This document shows, piece after piece, positions 15,401 through 22,457 of a stretch of 64,000 nt of DNA. The notes beneath the pieces were generated by a model. That model was not told the origin of the DNA. It did no database searches and saw only the letters and a list, made by a program, of their open reading frames with translations. The stretch lies in IMG/VR virus record IMGVR_UViG_3300036770_008028, positions 1-64,000 of that record; one strand, given 5' to 3'. Position 1 is the first letter of the stretch. Every line of letters begins with the position of its first letter. The position numbers and the translations under genes were made by a program. The DNA comes from a virus.

Positions 15401-15861
15401 CCTGTGGTCTGATTCCACTGGAAGATGCCCCAACTGGTAGCAGTGGTATCTAACCACCAAGCACCATCATTGGGTGCGCCTGTGGGACGTGTGAGTGATG
15501 CGGTAAGTTCGGCCAGATCAACATCAGCACGTTGCACATAAGCACGATTGGAAATGCCCAGGGCCGAGTATGCAGCCAACAAGCCATATTCGTTGAGTTC
15601 ATAGCCGTTGATGGGTGTTCCTGCAGAGGTCTTGTAGAAAAACGGATTTCCAAAGGTAGCAGCGAGATCGCGCTGACTGGTTATCAGATAAACACGACCT
15701 GCGTTGGCAGCCAGTGTGCCGGCTGCTACACCTATTCCGGTTCCGGAAATTTTGTTCTGTGCGGTAGCGATTAGAAAATACGGTACCGAGTTGGTCGACG
15801 CAGGAATATAATTCGACTCGTCGATGACGGTTACTTCTACGCCAGGAGATACTAGTGCCAT
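12445..15861 (-). CDS. 18: Tail sheath protein gp18, greatly enlarged
   Basis: The C-terminal third is a typical T4-like sheath core: YPELIPNMVALNNERDNTGF..., FPWLAPAGVRRGVIDNAERLGY, LYTNRINPITFIPGVGITNYGNK, INVARLIAFIRGRLDEIGK and a conserved YVDIAIEPVKAIEFIYIPLRI end. The N-terminus (ALVSPGVEVTVIDES, VPYFLIATAQN) is also standard. At 1138 residues it is much longer than T4 gp18 (659). The extra length lies in the middle (about residues 120-720), rich in Thr, Ser and Gly with repeated TGS-W and DW-type segments, probably extra domains on the outside of the tail. It has its own late promoter 28 nt upstream and a strong terminator behind it. Confidence 0.9.
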   Translation of the reverse strand: MALVSPGVEVTVIDESNYIPASTNSVPYFLIATAQNKISGTGIGVAAGTLAANAGRVYLITSQRDLAATFGNPFFYKTSAGTPINGYELNEYGLLAAYSALGISNRAYVQRADVDLAELTASLTRPTGAPNDGAWWLDTTATSWGIFQWNQTTGAFTVQTPIVITSTTNLTAGIPSQDIGSIGDYAVVATNVANPVYYKNLDNEWVLVGSDDWKNSWPTVQGANSVTTTLTAGHTIIINGSTPVAVPAAPNNTLAGLVAAINTAAIPGVTAETNLTRTSNKLWLYADADAESDGSSADGGIVVIDAASTSALLTTLGVTATSYLAPELQQSPNFTVPRWRTTDTGGGRPTGSIWNQTSPVNQGTDISIKRYDAALGVFVAQPAPVYENDQSANRALDPSGGGRNIAAGTTYTQYNVSPEDAGDEYNNTFTLKVFERLVSGPTVIIGDNTTPTFTSGNSFTIQYSAANSGTLTTAVTATLSGTTAAAFVTAVSAALPAGSPVSAAVTSDGAVSFTHSLGGVIVLNDVTGTPIDDAGIDTTVEGVRAGIDGDLILSNWVPLGGTTGYTASENEPDQDPASGRQWYYSEIDEVDIMIQNNGSFVGYRTVNNDVRGFNLTQTDPAGPIVSASAPTQQSDETPLVQGDIWLNTSNLELYPDIYRWQEVDGVLQWVPIDNADQTTDNGILFADARWAPNGTTDPVTGAIPTITSLLTSNYLDIDAPNASLFPEGMLLFNTRRSGFNVKAFQSNYFNASTFDFESYSATTTYAVGDKVNFNAVLYVCIAATTGNAPSNTSFWSPLETNAWVTISGNRADGSPYMGRQAVRQIVVAAMKSAIDTQDTLREEQVQFNLIACPQYPELIPNMVALNNERDNTGFVVGDTPLRLPPTGDAITAWATNAAAAGADSEDGLVTSDVYLATFYPSCQTTDLSGSPVVQPPSHMMVRTIIRNDEVAFPWLAPAGVRRGVIDNAERLGYVNGQTGEFETIATGQGIRDVLYTNRINPITFIPGVGITNYGNKTEAGTASALDRINVARLIAFIRGRLDEIGKTFVFEPNDQITRNEITNAIDGLMIDLVAKRGIYDYLVVCDESNNTPARIDRNELYVDIAIEPVKAIEFIYIPLRIKNTGEIAAGQVASSATV

Positions 15862-15889
15862 GGTTGCATCCTTCTTAATTGGTTACGAA

Positions 15890-15895
15890 TATTTA
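15890..15895 (-). promoter_or_regulatory. Late promoter (gp18)
   Basis: CTAAATATTC, 28 nt before the gp18 ATG, with AAGGATG as ribosome site. Confidence 0.6.
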
Positions 15896-15927
15896 GTGGC
15901 AACTCCAAAAGAACCGGGTTTAGAGGT

Positions 15928-15941
15928 GCCTTAATTAAGGC
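15928..15941. repeat. Perfect 14 bp palindrome
   Basis: GCCTTAATTAAGGC lies in the 100 bp gap between the divergent gp18 and zinc-finger genes. It may be a protein-binding site; no loop is present, so it is unlikely to be a terminator. Confidence 0.45.
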
Positions 15942-15961
15942 CTGCTGGCATAAGTACTCAT

Positions 15962-16306
15962 ATGAGACCGCTATGCAAGGTCTGCGGCAAGAACGCCGCA
16001 GCGATCAACGGATATCACAATGACAAAGTGTACTATCGCAGTCGATGTAATGCCTGCATACGACGAGGTAAGAAACTCAAACCTCGTCCGCCGCGTTGGA
16101 CAGCATCAGGCTACAAAAAGAAAACCGCATGCGATCGCTGCGGTTTCCATGCAAGACACACCAGCCAACTAGTGGTATATCATGTCAACGGAGATCTCAA
16201 TGACAGCGAACTGCGCAATCTCAAAACAGTTTGTCTGAATTGCATAGCAGAAATCACGCGGCTGGATCTTCCTTGGCGGCGCGGAGATCTCGAACCAGAT
16301 CGTTGA
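15962..16306 (+). CDS. Zinc-finger/HNH-like protein conserved in T4-like phages
   Basis: A 114-residue basic protein with four Cys pairs: CKVCGK (C5, C8), CNACIR, CDRCGF and CLNC. The central part (KACDRCGFHA ... YHVNGDLNDSELRNLKTVCLNC) has the shape of an HNH zinc-ribbon domain: a Cys pair, an H-x-N/D-G-D segment, then N-L-x-x-x-C-x-x-C. The usual catalytic HH is not obvious, so nuclease activity is uncertain. It is the only plus-strand gene between 1 and 21 kb. Its last 53 bp overlap the 3' end of the dNMP kinase gene on the other strand. Confidence 0.65.
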   Translation: MRPLCKVCGKNAAAINGYHNDKVYYRSRCNACIRRGKKLKPRPPRWTASGYKKKTACDRCGFHARHTSQLVVYHVNGDLNDSELRNLKTVCLNCIAEITRLDLPWRRGDLEPDR

Positions 16307-16886
16307 TCTGCTGATAGAGTTCGTCCAGCGACCCGTCATTGTTGACGATACGATCAAAATCTGTGCCGGCCCAGGCCCATTCACTGGCGTGTGGCAATTC
16401 GGCGGGCTGAGGTGCTTGACCAGCAAAATACTGTTGCACTTGCTGGAACCACGCAGGATCTTCACCGCGCACTACCCTGATCACTATGCCTCCCTGGGCA
16501 CGGATGGCCTGTATTTCGTTGGGGAAACGGCAATCAGAGATCACGATGTCATCGGCACTCTTGCGCAGTTTGTTTTCCAGGCTAGCGATCCAGATGTCGT
16601 CATGGAAACCGTTGCGGCATACTTCTGTGCCCCAGTATTGTAGTATCCAACGTGGAGTGATGGTCTGATCTAGCCGCTCACTCCACCACTCGTCGGGCTG
16701 CTCGCGCCATTCTCTGCTGCTACGAGTACGGCCTTCCAGCATGTCTCGGTCCCATCCAAACACTGCGCTCACGGCATCTTTCAGCGTGGCAGCGAACGAA
16801 TCTCTACGGAACTCATGTATGTTCACAAGATAGTCCGCGATGGTGTCTTTGCCCGAGCCAATCAGGCCGCACACTCCTATGATCAT
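16254..16886 (-). CDS. 1: Deoxynucleoside monophosphate kinase (gp1-like)
   Basis: A 210-residue P-loop kinase. Walker A is residues 7-15 (GLIGSGKDT). IADYL and the FAATLKDAVSAVFGWDRDMLEG segment, followed by TPRWILQYWGTEVCR, match the T4 gp1 and related dNMP kinase pattern. DDIVISDCRFPNEIQAI gives the Walker B-like strand and the DxRFxNE motif of this family. It phosphorylates dNMPs to dNDPs for phage DNA synthesis. The start is the ATG at 16886; a longer frame exists but runs through the previous gene. It overlaps that gene by 4 bp. Confidence 0.85.
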   Translation of the reverse strand: MIIGVCGLIGSGKDTIADYLVNIHEFRRDSFAATLKDAVSAVFGWDRDMLEGRTRSSREWREQPDEWWSERLDQTITPRWILQYWGTEVCRNGFHDDIWIASLENKLRKSADDIVISDCRFPNEIQAIRAQGGIVIRVVRGEDPAWFQQVQQYFAGQAPQPAELPHASEWAWAGTDFDRIVNNDGSLDELYQQINDLVRDLRAAKEDPAA

Positions 16887-17638
16887 GTTGCTTTCCAGTG
16901 ATTCAATCGACGGAGAAGGTACTGTGCTAACTTCAAATGTGCTTCGGGTCCTGGGTGTCCGTAATCTCCGTACACGTCTGCATCCACCGGTTCTAATCCT
17001 TGATCTAGTGCCCAAGGCAAGAAAGCAAATTTCCACGGGTCAATGAAATTTGCGTCAGACAACAAATAATTGTAAAATGGCGAAATAAATTTATCGTTGC
17101 AATCAACAGCCGGATGCGCAGGCCAGAGGTCTGCGTTGTTCCAGATCAGATATTTCAGTCTATGTTGTCGGCAGAACGCAGAAAACATCGCCAAATCTAC
17201 TAGAAGTTCTGTGACCTGGCTTTCTTTACTCTGCCATAAAAGATGCTGTTTATACCAGTCTCTTACCGCGCGATCGGTGTATTCACATTCTTTTTCGATA
17301 TCTCCGGTATAGTAATCTTGCTTTTTGCCCCATATTCTCTGTGCAGTATAAATCGGATGAAAATGTCCATCGGTGTCTACGGCGGGAATTTCAGGTTGCC
17401 ATAATTCTGTGCGGAAGATAAAAGACAGTCCAATCAACACCAGGATATTTCCATCAGTGTGCGTGGTTAAGTCAATTAAATCTCTTAGACTGGAGCGAAT
17501 AATTCTACGATTACAACTACCTTCTATATGTTTGTTGATCAAGTGAGCGCCAAAATGGTCGGCGATCGCCGAGCCGTAACAGGTCGACGGCTTCCCTATC
17601 GGCAGTCCAAAACTGCAGCCATTTGCGTAAACTATCAT
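16883..17638 (-). CDS. SGNH/GDSL-hydrolase-like protein
   Basis: A 251-residue protein starting MIVYANGCSFGLPIG, where G-C-S-F replaces the GDS block of SGNH hydrolases, and ending with DYGHPGPEAHLKLAQYL, the D-x-x-H block (here D-Y-G-H-P-G) carrying the catalytic Asp and His. Between them are IEGSCNRRIIRSSL (an N-containing block) and a strand NILVLIGLSF. These four features make the fold likely. Phage proteins of this type are common near nucleotide or surface-modification genes but their substrates are unknown. The start is chosen at the ATG overlapping the previous stop by 4 bp. Confidence 0.6.
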   Translation of the reverse strand: MIVYANGCSFGLPIGKPSTCYGSAIADHFGAHLINKHIEGSCNRRIIRSSLRDLIDLTTHTDGNILVLIGLSFIFRTELWQPEIPAVDTDGHFHPIYTAQRIWGKKQDYYTGDIEKECEYTDRAVRDWYKQHLLWQSKESQVTELLVDLAMFSAFCRQHRLKYLIWNNADLWPAHPAVDCNDKFISPFYNYLLSDANFIDPWKFAFLPWALDQGLEPVDADVYGDYGHPGPEAHLKLAQYLLRRLNHWKAT

Positions 17639-18165
17639 ACCAACTCCTTGACTTTGAGATATTCCAGACTGTTCCACAGCAACAAGATCTGCCTACGGCA
17701 GTCTTCCAGGGCATGATGGCTGGCCGGATATTTGTTGAGATCGGGACAAAGGCTGTACACAGTCCTTGCGTCTCTCACATTGTAGTACTGCCATGGCAGC
17801 ACGATGTTATGACTTTTGTAAGCATGCTCCAGGATGTTCATATCAAAAGTTGGCCCGTTGGCCCAGGTGCGTTTACACTGCCAGGTCAGACGATGCAGTT
17901 CTTCCAGAGCCTGCCGGAGAGGAATACGGCCTTCGGGGCTGAATGCTTCTTCCTGTGCCTCTCGAGGTTGCGTGGCCCACCAATCTATGGTGCCTTGGCT
18001 GACGTTGCGATCGGGCTGGCTATCTGGATCCACCCGAGCATAGTACCAGCGATCACTGTATTCCTCGGTGCGTTGCAAAGGATCAAAAGTCTGGGCGGCG
18101 ATCGTGAGTATGCAGGCATCCACTCCGGTACCGCAGGTTTCGATGTCTATCATGATGTCAGCCAT
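17635..18165 (-). CDS. 3'-5' exonuclease, DEDD family (DexA/Rv2179c-like)
   Basis: A 176-residue RNase-H-fold exonuclease. D7 and E9 (MIDIET) are the first metal ligands, ANGPTFDMNILEHAY gives the second Asp, and SHHALEDCRRQ gives the H-x(4)-D block. VSQGTIDWWATQPREAQ is typical of the Rv2179c/DexA-like subgroup. Such enzymes trim DNA or RNA 3' ends; T4 dexA is the nearest functional comparison. A possible extended -10 sigma-70 promoter (TGCTATACT) lies just upstream, so the gene may be expressed before the late phase along with the two downstream nucleotide genes. Confidence 0.8.
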   Translation of the reverse strand: MADIMIDIETCGTGVDACILTIAAQTFDPLQRTEEYSDRWYYARVDPDSQPDRNVSQGTIDWWATQPREAQEEAFSPEGRIPLRQALEELHRLTWQCKRTWANGPTFDMNILEHAYKSHNIVLPWQYYNVRDARTVYSLCPDLNKYPASHHALEDCRRQILLLWNSLEYLKVKELV

Positions 18166-18171
18166 ACTAGA

Positions 18172-18201
18172 AGTATAGCACATCGCACTGCGGACGGTCT
18201 A
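18172..18201 (-). promoter_or_regulatory. Possible extended -10 sigma-70 promoter before the DEDD exonuclease
   Basis: TGCTATACT on the minus strand is an extended -10 box; TAGACC, 18 bp further up, is a weak -35. It would drive the exonuclease, SGNH-like and dNMP kinase genes before late time. Confidence 0.35.
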
Positions 18202-18477
18202 GCGGTATTTGTTCAGGCGAGCAGAAAGTTTGCTCAAAGGATTGATCTTTTTGGTGCGTTTGGTCCTGCGTGCCTGGCGCACCTTGGTCCTGGCACGGGT
18301 TCGTTTCATGCGTTGCATCTGGGCCACATCTGGCGCTTGTCCGCAATCTCGGATATCGGGCACAGTGCGATTTTTCCTAGGGCCACTTTCACAGCGCCAA
18401 CTGAGGGTGACTCGGCCAGTGCGGGGGTTTCGCTTGAATACCAAACGATGTTCTGTGACGAATTCCCAGGCTCGCAT
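18199..18477 (-). CDS. Small basic capsid-targeted protein
   Basis: A 92-residue, very basic protein. The ATG at 18477 is chosen because it gives MRAWEFVTE-HRL, which matches the MRAREFLAE/MRAREFIAE leaders of the genes at 4.6-5.3 kb and ends in a V-T-E gp21-type site, and because it falls right after the gp13 stop. The body (LSWRCESGPRKNRTVPD) is a conserved motif I recognise from small proteins of marine T4-like phages. The C-terminal half (KRTRARTKVRQARRTKRTKK) is almost all Arg, Lys and Thr. It probably binds DNA inside the head. Confidence 0.7.
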   Translation of the reverse strand: MRAWEFVTEHRLVFKRNPRTGRVTLSWRCESGPRKNRTVPDIRDCGQAPDVAQMQRMKRTRARTKVRQARRTKRTKKINPLSKLSARLNKYR

Positions 18478-18479
18478 CT

Positions 18480-19259
18480 CTATCCAATCACCAAGGTCAG
18501 CGGCTGGCTGCCGTCCACGTAGTTCTTGAGATCTTCTATGCACTTGTCCATCATGGCCTGGCCTTCGGCTTTCATGGCCGCACCATTCAGTGTGCCACCG
18601 CCTTGCGGACCAGCGATGGTGGCGAATTTTTCACGGGCTTCGCCGATGATATATTTGGCAGCGCCTACCATGTGATCACGGAACCACTGGCCGATCTGAA
18701 AATCTGAAAGCAGGGTGATCTCGGGACGCAGATTGTAGGTCCATAACAACACCACTTCGCCCGTGCCTCGAGGATCACGGATCAGTTGCAGACGCTTAGT
18801 CACAGGGTTGTAGGTGTAATTGATATAACCACCAAACATGCGGGCGGCCAGTTCTACGTACTGCTGATAGAAGTCATAAGTGGCCATGCCGCCGGCCTGG
18901 TCATAATTCAAGAGATACACATTCAGCGCGGCCTGGCCAAACGGATCAAAAGAGGAGGCGTTGCCGGCAGTGCCAAGACCTATGGTCCTGCGGAAGATCT
19001 GTCGCACAGTGATCACTTCCTGGGGCATGTAGTACTCGTTGACATTGTCGATCAGTTCCAGGAAACTGTAGGATTCTTCATAGGCGTTCTGGCCGCGCTG
19101 GCGATACACGCCCAAGGTACGCTGATAAGCGGCTTCGTAGTGGGCGGGATCCAGTTCCAGATCGACGATGGCATCGCCTAGTTGCAGTTGTACATACTCG
19201 ATCAACTGCTTTTTCAGCGGATCTAGACTGTCATTGAGGGGGTTCTGACCATTTGCCAT
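18480..19259 (-). CDS. 13: Neck/head-tail connector protein gp13-like
   Basis: A 259-residue protein similar in layout to T4 gp13: an N-terminal helix LIEYVQLQLGDAIVDLELDPAHYEAAYQRTLGVY (an L-G-x-x-I/V-D-V-E-L motif read in parts), then F-LIDNVNEYYMPQEVITVRQIFRRTIG, a Y-QYVELAARMF helix and a C-terminal FRDHMVGAAKYIIGEAREKF. gp13 and gp14 close the packaged head and offer the tail docking site. The start is the ATG at 19259 with CAAGGAG upstream; a late promoter lies 19 nt before the ATG. gp14-like and gp15 genes follow nearby on the other strand. Confidence 0.65.
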   Translation of the reverse strand: MANGQNPLNDSLDPLKKQLIEYVQLQLGDAIVDLELDPAHYEAAYQRTLGVYRQRGQNAYEESYSFLELIDNVNEYYMPQEVITVRQIFRRTIGLGTAGNASSFDPFGQAALNVYLLNYDQAGGMATYDFYQQYVELAARMFGGYINYTYNPVTKRLQLIRDPRGTGEVVLLWTYNLRPEITLLSDFQIGQWFRDHMVGAAKYIIGEAREKFATIAGPQGGGTLNGAAMKAEGQAMMDKCIEDLKNYVDGSQPLTLVIG

Positions 19260-19278
19260 ATAAGGGCTCCTTGCCAAA

Positions 19279-19284
19279 TATTTA
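19279..19284 (-). promoter_or_regulatory. Late promoter (gp13-like)
   Basis: GCTAAATATTT, 19 nt before the ATG at 19259, with CAAGGAG as ribosome site. Confidence 0.6.
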
Positions 19285-19302
19285 GCAAGGAACCCTGCGC
19301 GA

Positions 19303-19542
19303 TTACTGCTGATCCACGAATGCCCTGAGTTCGTTGGCTTTCCGGATCACATCTTGTGTGTCAGGAAAGTCGGGTAACTTAGGAAACTCGGTTTTCAGCG
19401 GTGATGCCAGTTTTTCGTTGTATTCGCGTTGCGAATAGAACTCTTGCATCATAGCATCGCGCTTTTGGTGCACCGGCGTGGTGAGGATTTCGTTGGCCAG
19501 TTTTAGGATTTCGAGACGTATCTCGTAAGGTGTTTTGCTCAT
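19303..19542 (-). CDS. Small conserved phage protein, unknown function
   Basis: A 79-residue helical protein (MSKTPYEIRLEILKLANEIL...). The start is the ATG at 19542, which has AAAGGAG 9-13 nt upstream; earlier in-frame starts lack a site. TPYEIRLEILK is a pattern I have seen in small proteins of marine T4-like phages next to gp13-region genes. No function is known. About 50 bp of AT-rich sequence with a GTGTGTGCGTGTG run separates it from the gene upstream. Confidence 0.6.
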   Translation of the reverse strand: MSKTPYEIRLEILKLANEILTTPVHQKRDAMMQEFYSQREYNEKLASPLKTEFPKLPDFPDTQDVIRKANELRAFVDQQ

Positions 19543-19593
19543 GATATACTCCTTTCTGTGTGTGCGTGTGTAATACACGAGCAAAAGTACTTA

Positions 19594-20742
19594 TTACCTT
19601 ACCTTGAGAAGGATGATATTTTCATTGCCACGCCCGTTGAATCGAGTCTCAGTAGCCCGGATATCTTTGAACGCTTTGCGGGCCTGTGGTGCACCCCCGG
19701 CCATGATGGCCCGGATCTGCTCGGCTGGTTTCCTTAGAGTTTTCTGCACCGAGTTAGTGGTGTCAAAACCAACCAAGGCAGATCCTTTCACGGTAAATGT
19801 GCCGATGTGCGTGTCTGCTGTCACGTGGATCAGTTTGCGTTTCTTGGTATCGTATAACCATGCCTCTTGTGCATCTACCAACTGAGTCACTGAGACCGAT
19901 TTCAACTTGAGTTCCTCGAACTCTTTCATGTATTTGAATCGTGCCGTGAGTTTTTCTGGACTCACAGGTTTCTTTTTGCGAGGCTTGCGTTCCACTTTCT
20001 TGATCTGTACATAAGAACCGCAGTCCGCGAGCACTTGCTCGGTGAACTTGATGAGATTCTTGATCTGGATCTTGCCAAAATTGCCATAGCCTTCGACCAA
20101 TTCCGGGTCTTTGCCCGTGACCACTTGTTCCAGTTCGGCCAATCGCTGTTGCCATTGCTGCGAGATTTCTCCTACCAGTTGTGGTGCCACGTTCATTCCC
20201 CGCAGGACTACCATGGGTTTGTAGTCTGCTGACATCTTGGCTCCGGCCAAGATCATCTCGTCATACATGGCTTCGATCTCGCCTGCGGCCTCCGACATCT
20301 TTTCACGCAAGCGATCCTGGATCGTGGGTTTGACTACCGCTGGTTCATCTGCGGTTGCTATCACTTCTTTCACTGCTCGTACAGATTGGATGTGCGCGGC
20401 GATCTGTTCATCCAGTCTGACCTGCTCAGATTCCAAGAGATCTAGACCCATGAGATTCATACGGGCCAGCCATCCATAGACATTGGTGATGGTGCTCTCT
20501 GGTACACGGGCAAACTCCTTGGCTTCTCGCTGGCGGTCATTGCGGCTGAGCCAATCAATGATGAATTCCTTGACTTCTTTCTTGCTGTAGTGATATCCGT
20601 ACCAATGGAACGCCGAGCCCAGTTGGCTGATGCGATTTTCACTGGTGGGTTGGGTGCGCCATTCGGGCTCACTGCCAGTGTATTTGGTATCAGGGCTACG
20701 GGGATTCAGTGGTTTGAGTGGTTTTACGGCAGTGGCGTTCAT
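19594..20742 (-). CDS. Conserved phage protein, unknown function
   Basis: A 382-residue mostly helical protein. The N-terminus is Pro-rich (KPLKPLNPRSPDT). Then AFHWYGYHYSKKEVKEFIIDWL and a long acidic region containing MYDEMILAGAKMSADYKPM lead to a lysine-rich linker (KKVERKPRKKKP) and a C-terminal beta part (EAWLYDTKKRKLIHVTAD ... GSALVGFDTTNSVQKTLRKP). I recognise it as a protein that recurs in marine T4-like phages, but no function is attached. No enzyme motif is visible. It overlaps the next upstream gene by 4 bp. Confidence 0.6.
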   Translation of the reverse strand: MNATAVKPLKPLNPRSPDTKYTGSEPEWRTQPTSENRISQLGSAFHWYGYHYSKKEVKEFIIDWLSRNDRQREAKEFARVPESTITNVYGWLARMNLMGLDLLESEQVRLDEQIAAHIQSVRAVKEVIATADEPAVVKPTIQDRLREKMSEAAGEIEAMYDEMILAGAKMSADYKPMVVLRGMNVAPQLVGEISQQWQQRLAELEQVVTGKDPELVEGYGNFGKIQIKNLIKFTEQVLADCGSYVQIKKVERKPRKKKPVSPEKLTARFKYMKEFEELKLKSVSVTQLVDAQEAWLYDTKKRKLIHVTADTHIGTFTVKGSALVGFDTTNSVQKTLRKPAEQIRAIMAGGAPQARKAFKDIRATETRFNGRGNENIILLKVR

Positions 20743-21011
20743 TGATGCTCCTTGTACATGAGTTTAGCCAACAAAATATGTGCTTCAAAATTTTTCAAGG
20801 CTTCTTCGGCTTGTTCTAACAGTTGATCAAATCTAGGACTCCCCCGACCACGTCGGCGACAATTGACCCATTCTCCATTGGCTTCCTGGAGTTTTTGATA
20901 GACAGAACGATGCATAACGAAAAACTCTCGGGCACCCAGGCGACTCCCAATGGAATTCCGATGTGCTTGATCCAAGCGATCATGCAAGCGTTGCCAATCT
21001 TCCAGGTTCAT
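20739..21011 (-). CDS. Small helical protein, unknown function
   Basis: A 90-residue protein starting MNLEDWQRLHDRLDQ, with a basic RRRGRGSPRF patch in the middle and a C-terminal helix (LEQAEEALKNFEAHILLAKLM). The ATG at 21011 is chosen since a TAAAATA box stands 4 nt before it, as at several other late genes here. It diverges from the gp14-like gene, with 55 bp between the two starts. Confidence 0.5.
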   Translation of the reverse strand: MNLEDWQRLHDRLDQAHRNSIGSRLGAREFFVMHRSVYQKLQEANGEWVNCRRRGRGSPRFDQLLEQAEEALKNFEAHILLAKLMYKEHQ

Positions 21012-21015
21012 ACAG

Positions 21016-21022
21016 TATTTTA
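21016..21022 (-). promoter_or_regulatory. Late promoter-like box, leaderless type
   Basis: GCTAAAATACTGT-ATG: a one-base variant (TAAAATA) ends 4 nt before the ATG at 21011. Confidence 0.4.
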
Positions 21023-21052
21023 GCACTATTGGATTTTTGGGTCAACCTACCC

Positions 21053-21059
21053 ATAAATA
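21053..21059 (+). promoter_or_regulatory. Late promoter (gp14-like)
   Basis: CATAAATACAGCACT-ATG: ATAAATA ends 7 nt before the ATG at 21067, leaving little or no leader. It is divergent from the box at 21022-21016. Confidence 0.6.
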
Positions 21060-21066
21060 CAGCACT

Positions 21067-22455
21067 ATGCCTAGACTTTCCATGTGGCGTCCAAATCGGA
21101 CCAATGATTACCGTTTTTTCGACCGCACCATTTCCGAAATGTACACCGTGGGCGGACTGGATCTCTACGTACACAAATATCTAGGTCCGCGCACTGGCAC
21201 AGGAGATTCGGCCGAATCGGGCAATTATGACCCCACACAGCCCAATTACACCTTTGAAGATCCGTTGTTTATACAAGATCTCTTGTTGGGGGAGAACCGT
21301 GATCGGGCTTACGATCCTGACATCTATCGCATGCGCGGTGTGTACAATGTGAGAGACATCGACTTTGATCTCACGCAGTTTGGCCTGTTCTTGAACAATG
21401 ATACCCTGTTCATCACGTTCCACTACAACGACATGATCGACACCATACAGCGCAAACTCATGAGTGGTGATGTGTTGGAGGTGCCCAATCTGCGTGATCT
21501 CAATCCCTTGGACCCGGCTATTCCCCGGGCTTTGCCTAGATACTACGTGATACAGGATGCGGCTTTTGCATCAGAAGGATTCAGCCAGACTTGGTTGCCA
21601 CATCTGTGGCGTGTGAAGGCCACACCGTTGGTCAACAGCCAGGAGTATCGAGAAATCCTAGACAAGCCCTTGATCACGGAAAATATCTGGGATCCTGGCC
21701 AGTTCTGGAGCCAAGGTACCATAGTAAACTCGGGCGACGATTACTATCAAGCTATCACAGATGTGCCTGTGGGCACAGACATCACGGATACCACCCGCTG
21801 GAGACCCATCACACCGCCCACTGTGGCCGATCAAAGCAGCAGCCGACCCAAGGATCTCGAGATCAATGATGCCATCTTGGCCGCAGCCGAACTAGAAGTT
21901 CCGCTCAGCGGCTATGACACAGTGAAGTTCTACATATTTCCCACCAACCCCGACGGCACACCGGCTGACCCCACTTCAATCACTGTGGATCAGACCTTGC
22001 CTACAGTTGATGCCAATGGTGTCAACACAGCAGATGCCGCTCAGACACCCAGGGCCGACGGTTATACCATGGGCTATCTCACCGGCGATGGCATCGCGCC
22101 CAACGGCTTGCCGGTAATTCCAGGCGTGAGTTTTCCGCCCAATCCTCGCGAAGGAGACTACTCACTACGCTTGGATTACTTCCCCAACCGACTGTTCCGT
22201 TTCAACGGACGCACTTGGATCAAGATCGAAGAAAACGTGCGCACCGATCTTACCAACGGTCCGGCCAACAATACCTTGCGCAGCAGTTTCGTCAATAATA
22301 CATACACTGTGCCCACCACAGACCTGGGCAACATCCCCAGTCGTCAGAGCCTGAGCGAACTGCTGAAACCGCGTGCAGACAACGGCGACGATGGTGGGTT
22401 CAAAGATGCCAACCCCAGGCCCGGCACACAACCTGGTCAACCCAATCAAGAGTAA
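21067..22455 (+). CDS. 14: Neck protein gp14-like
   Basis: A 462-residue protein. Residues about 10-40 (NDYRFFDRTISEMYTVGGLDLYVHKYLG) correspond to the opening of T4-like gp14 (ISE...GG-D-YY-P). A second conserved block, FGLFLNNDTLFITFHYND ... MSGDVLEVPNLRD, and PRYYVIQDA ... FSQTWLPHLWRVKATPL, is shared with T4-like neck proteins. The C-terminal 200 residues are Pro/Asp-rich and include a RLFRFNGRTWIKIEENV strand pair. It precedes gp15 by 2 bp, as 14-15 in T4. The start is the ATG at 21067, 7 nt after an ATAAATA box; an upstream TTG frame would include the promoter itself. Confidence 0.6.
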   Translation: MPRLSMWRPNRTNDYRFFDRTISEMYTVGGLDLYVHKYLGPRTGTGDSAESGNYDPTQPNYTFEDPLFIQDLLLGENRDRAYDPDIYRMRGVYNVRDIDFDLTQFGLFLNNDTLFITFHYNDMIDTIQRKLMSGDVLEVPNLRDLNPLDPAIPRALPRYYVIQDAAFASEGFSQTWLPHLWRVKATPLVNSQEYREILDKPLITENIWDPGQFWSQGTIVNSGDDYYQAITDVPVGTDITDTTRWRPITPPTVADQSSSRPKDLEINDAILAAAELEVPLSGYDTVKFYIFPTNPDGTPADPTSITVDQTLPTVDANGVNTADAAQTPRADGYTMGYLTGDGIAPNGLPVIPGVSFPPNPREGDYSLRLDYFPNRLFRFNGRTWIKIEENVRTDLTNGPANNTLRSSFVNNTYTVPTTDLGNIPSRQSLSELLKPRADNGDDGGFKDANPRPGTQPGQPNQE

Positions 22456-22457
22456 AC

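Noticed and set aside
15962-16306. Functional HNH homing endonuclease
   Set aside because: The Cys pairs and part of the HNH pattern are there, but the catalytic His-His is not clear, so I call it zinc-finger/HNH-like only.
17623-18522. Plus-strand frame of 299 codons
   Set aside because: It covers three minus-strand genes with clear family motifs and its composition is not protein-like.
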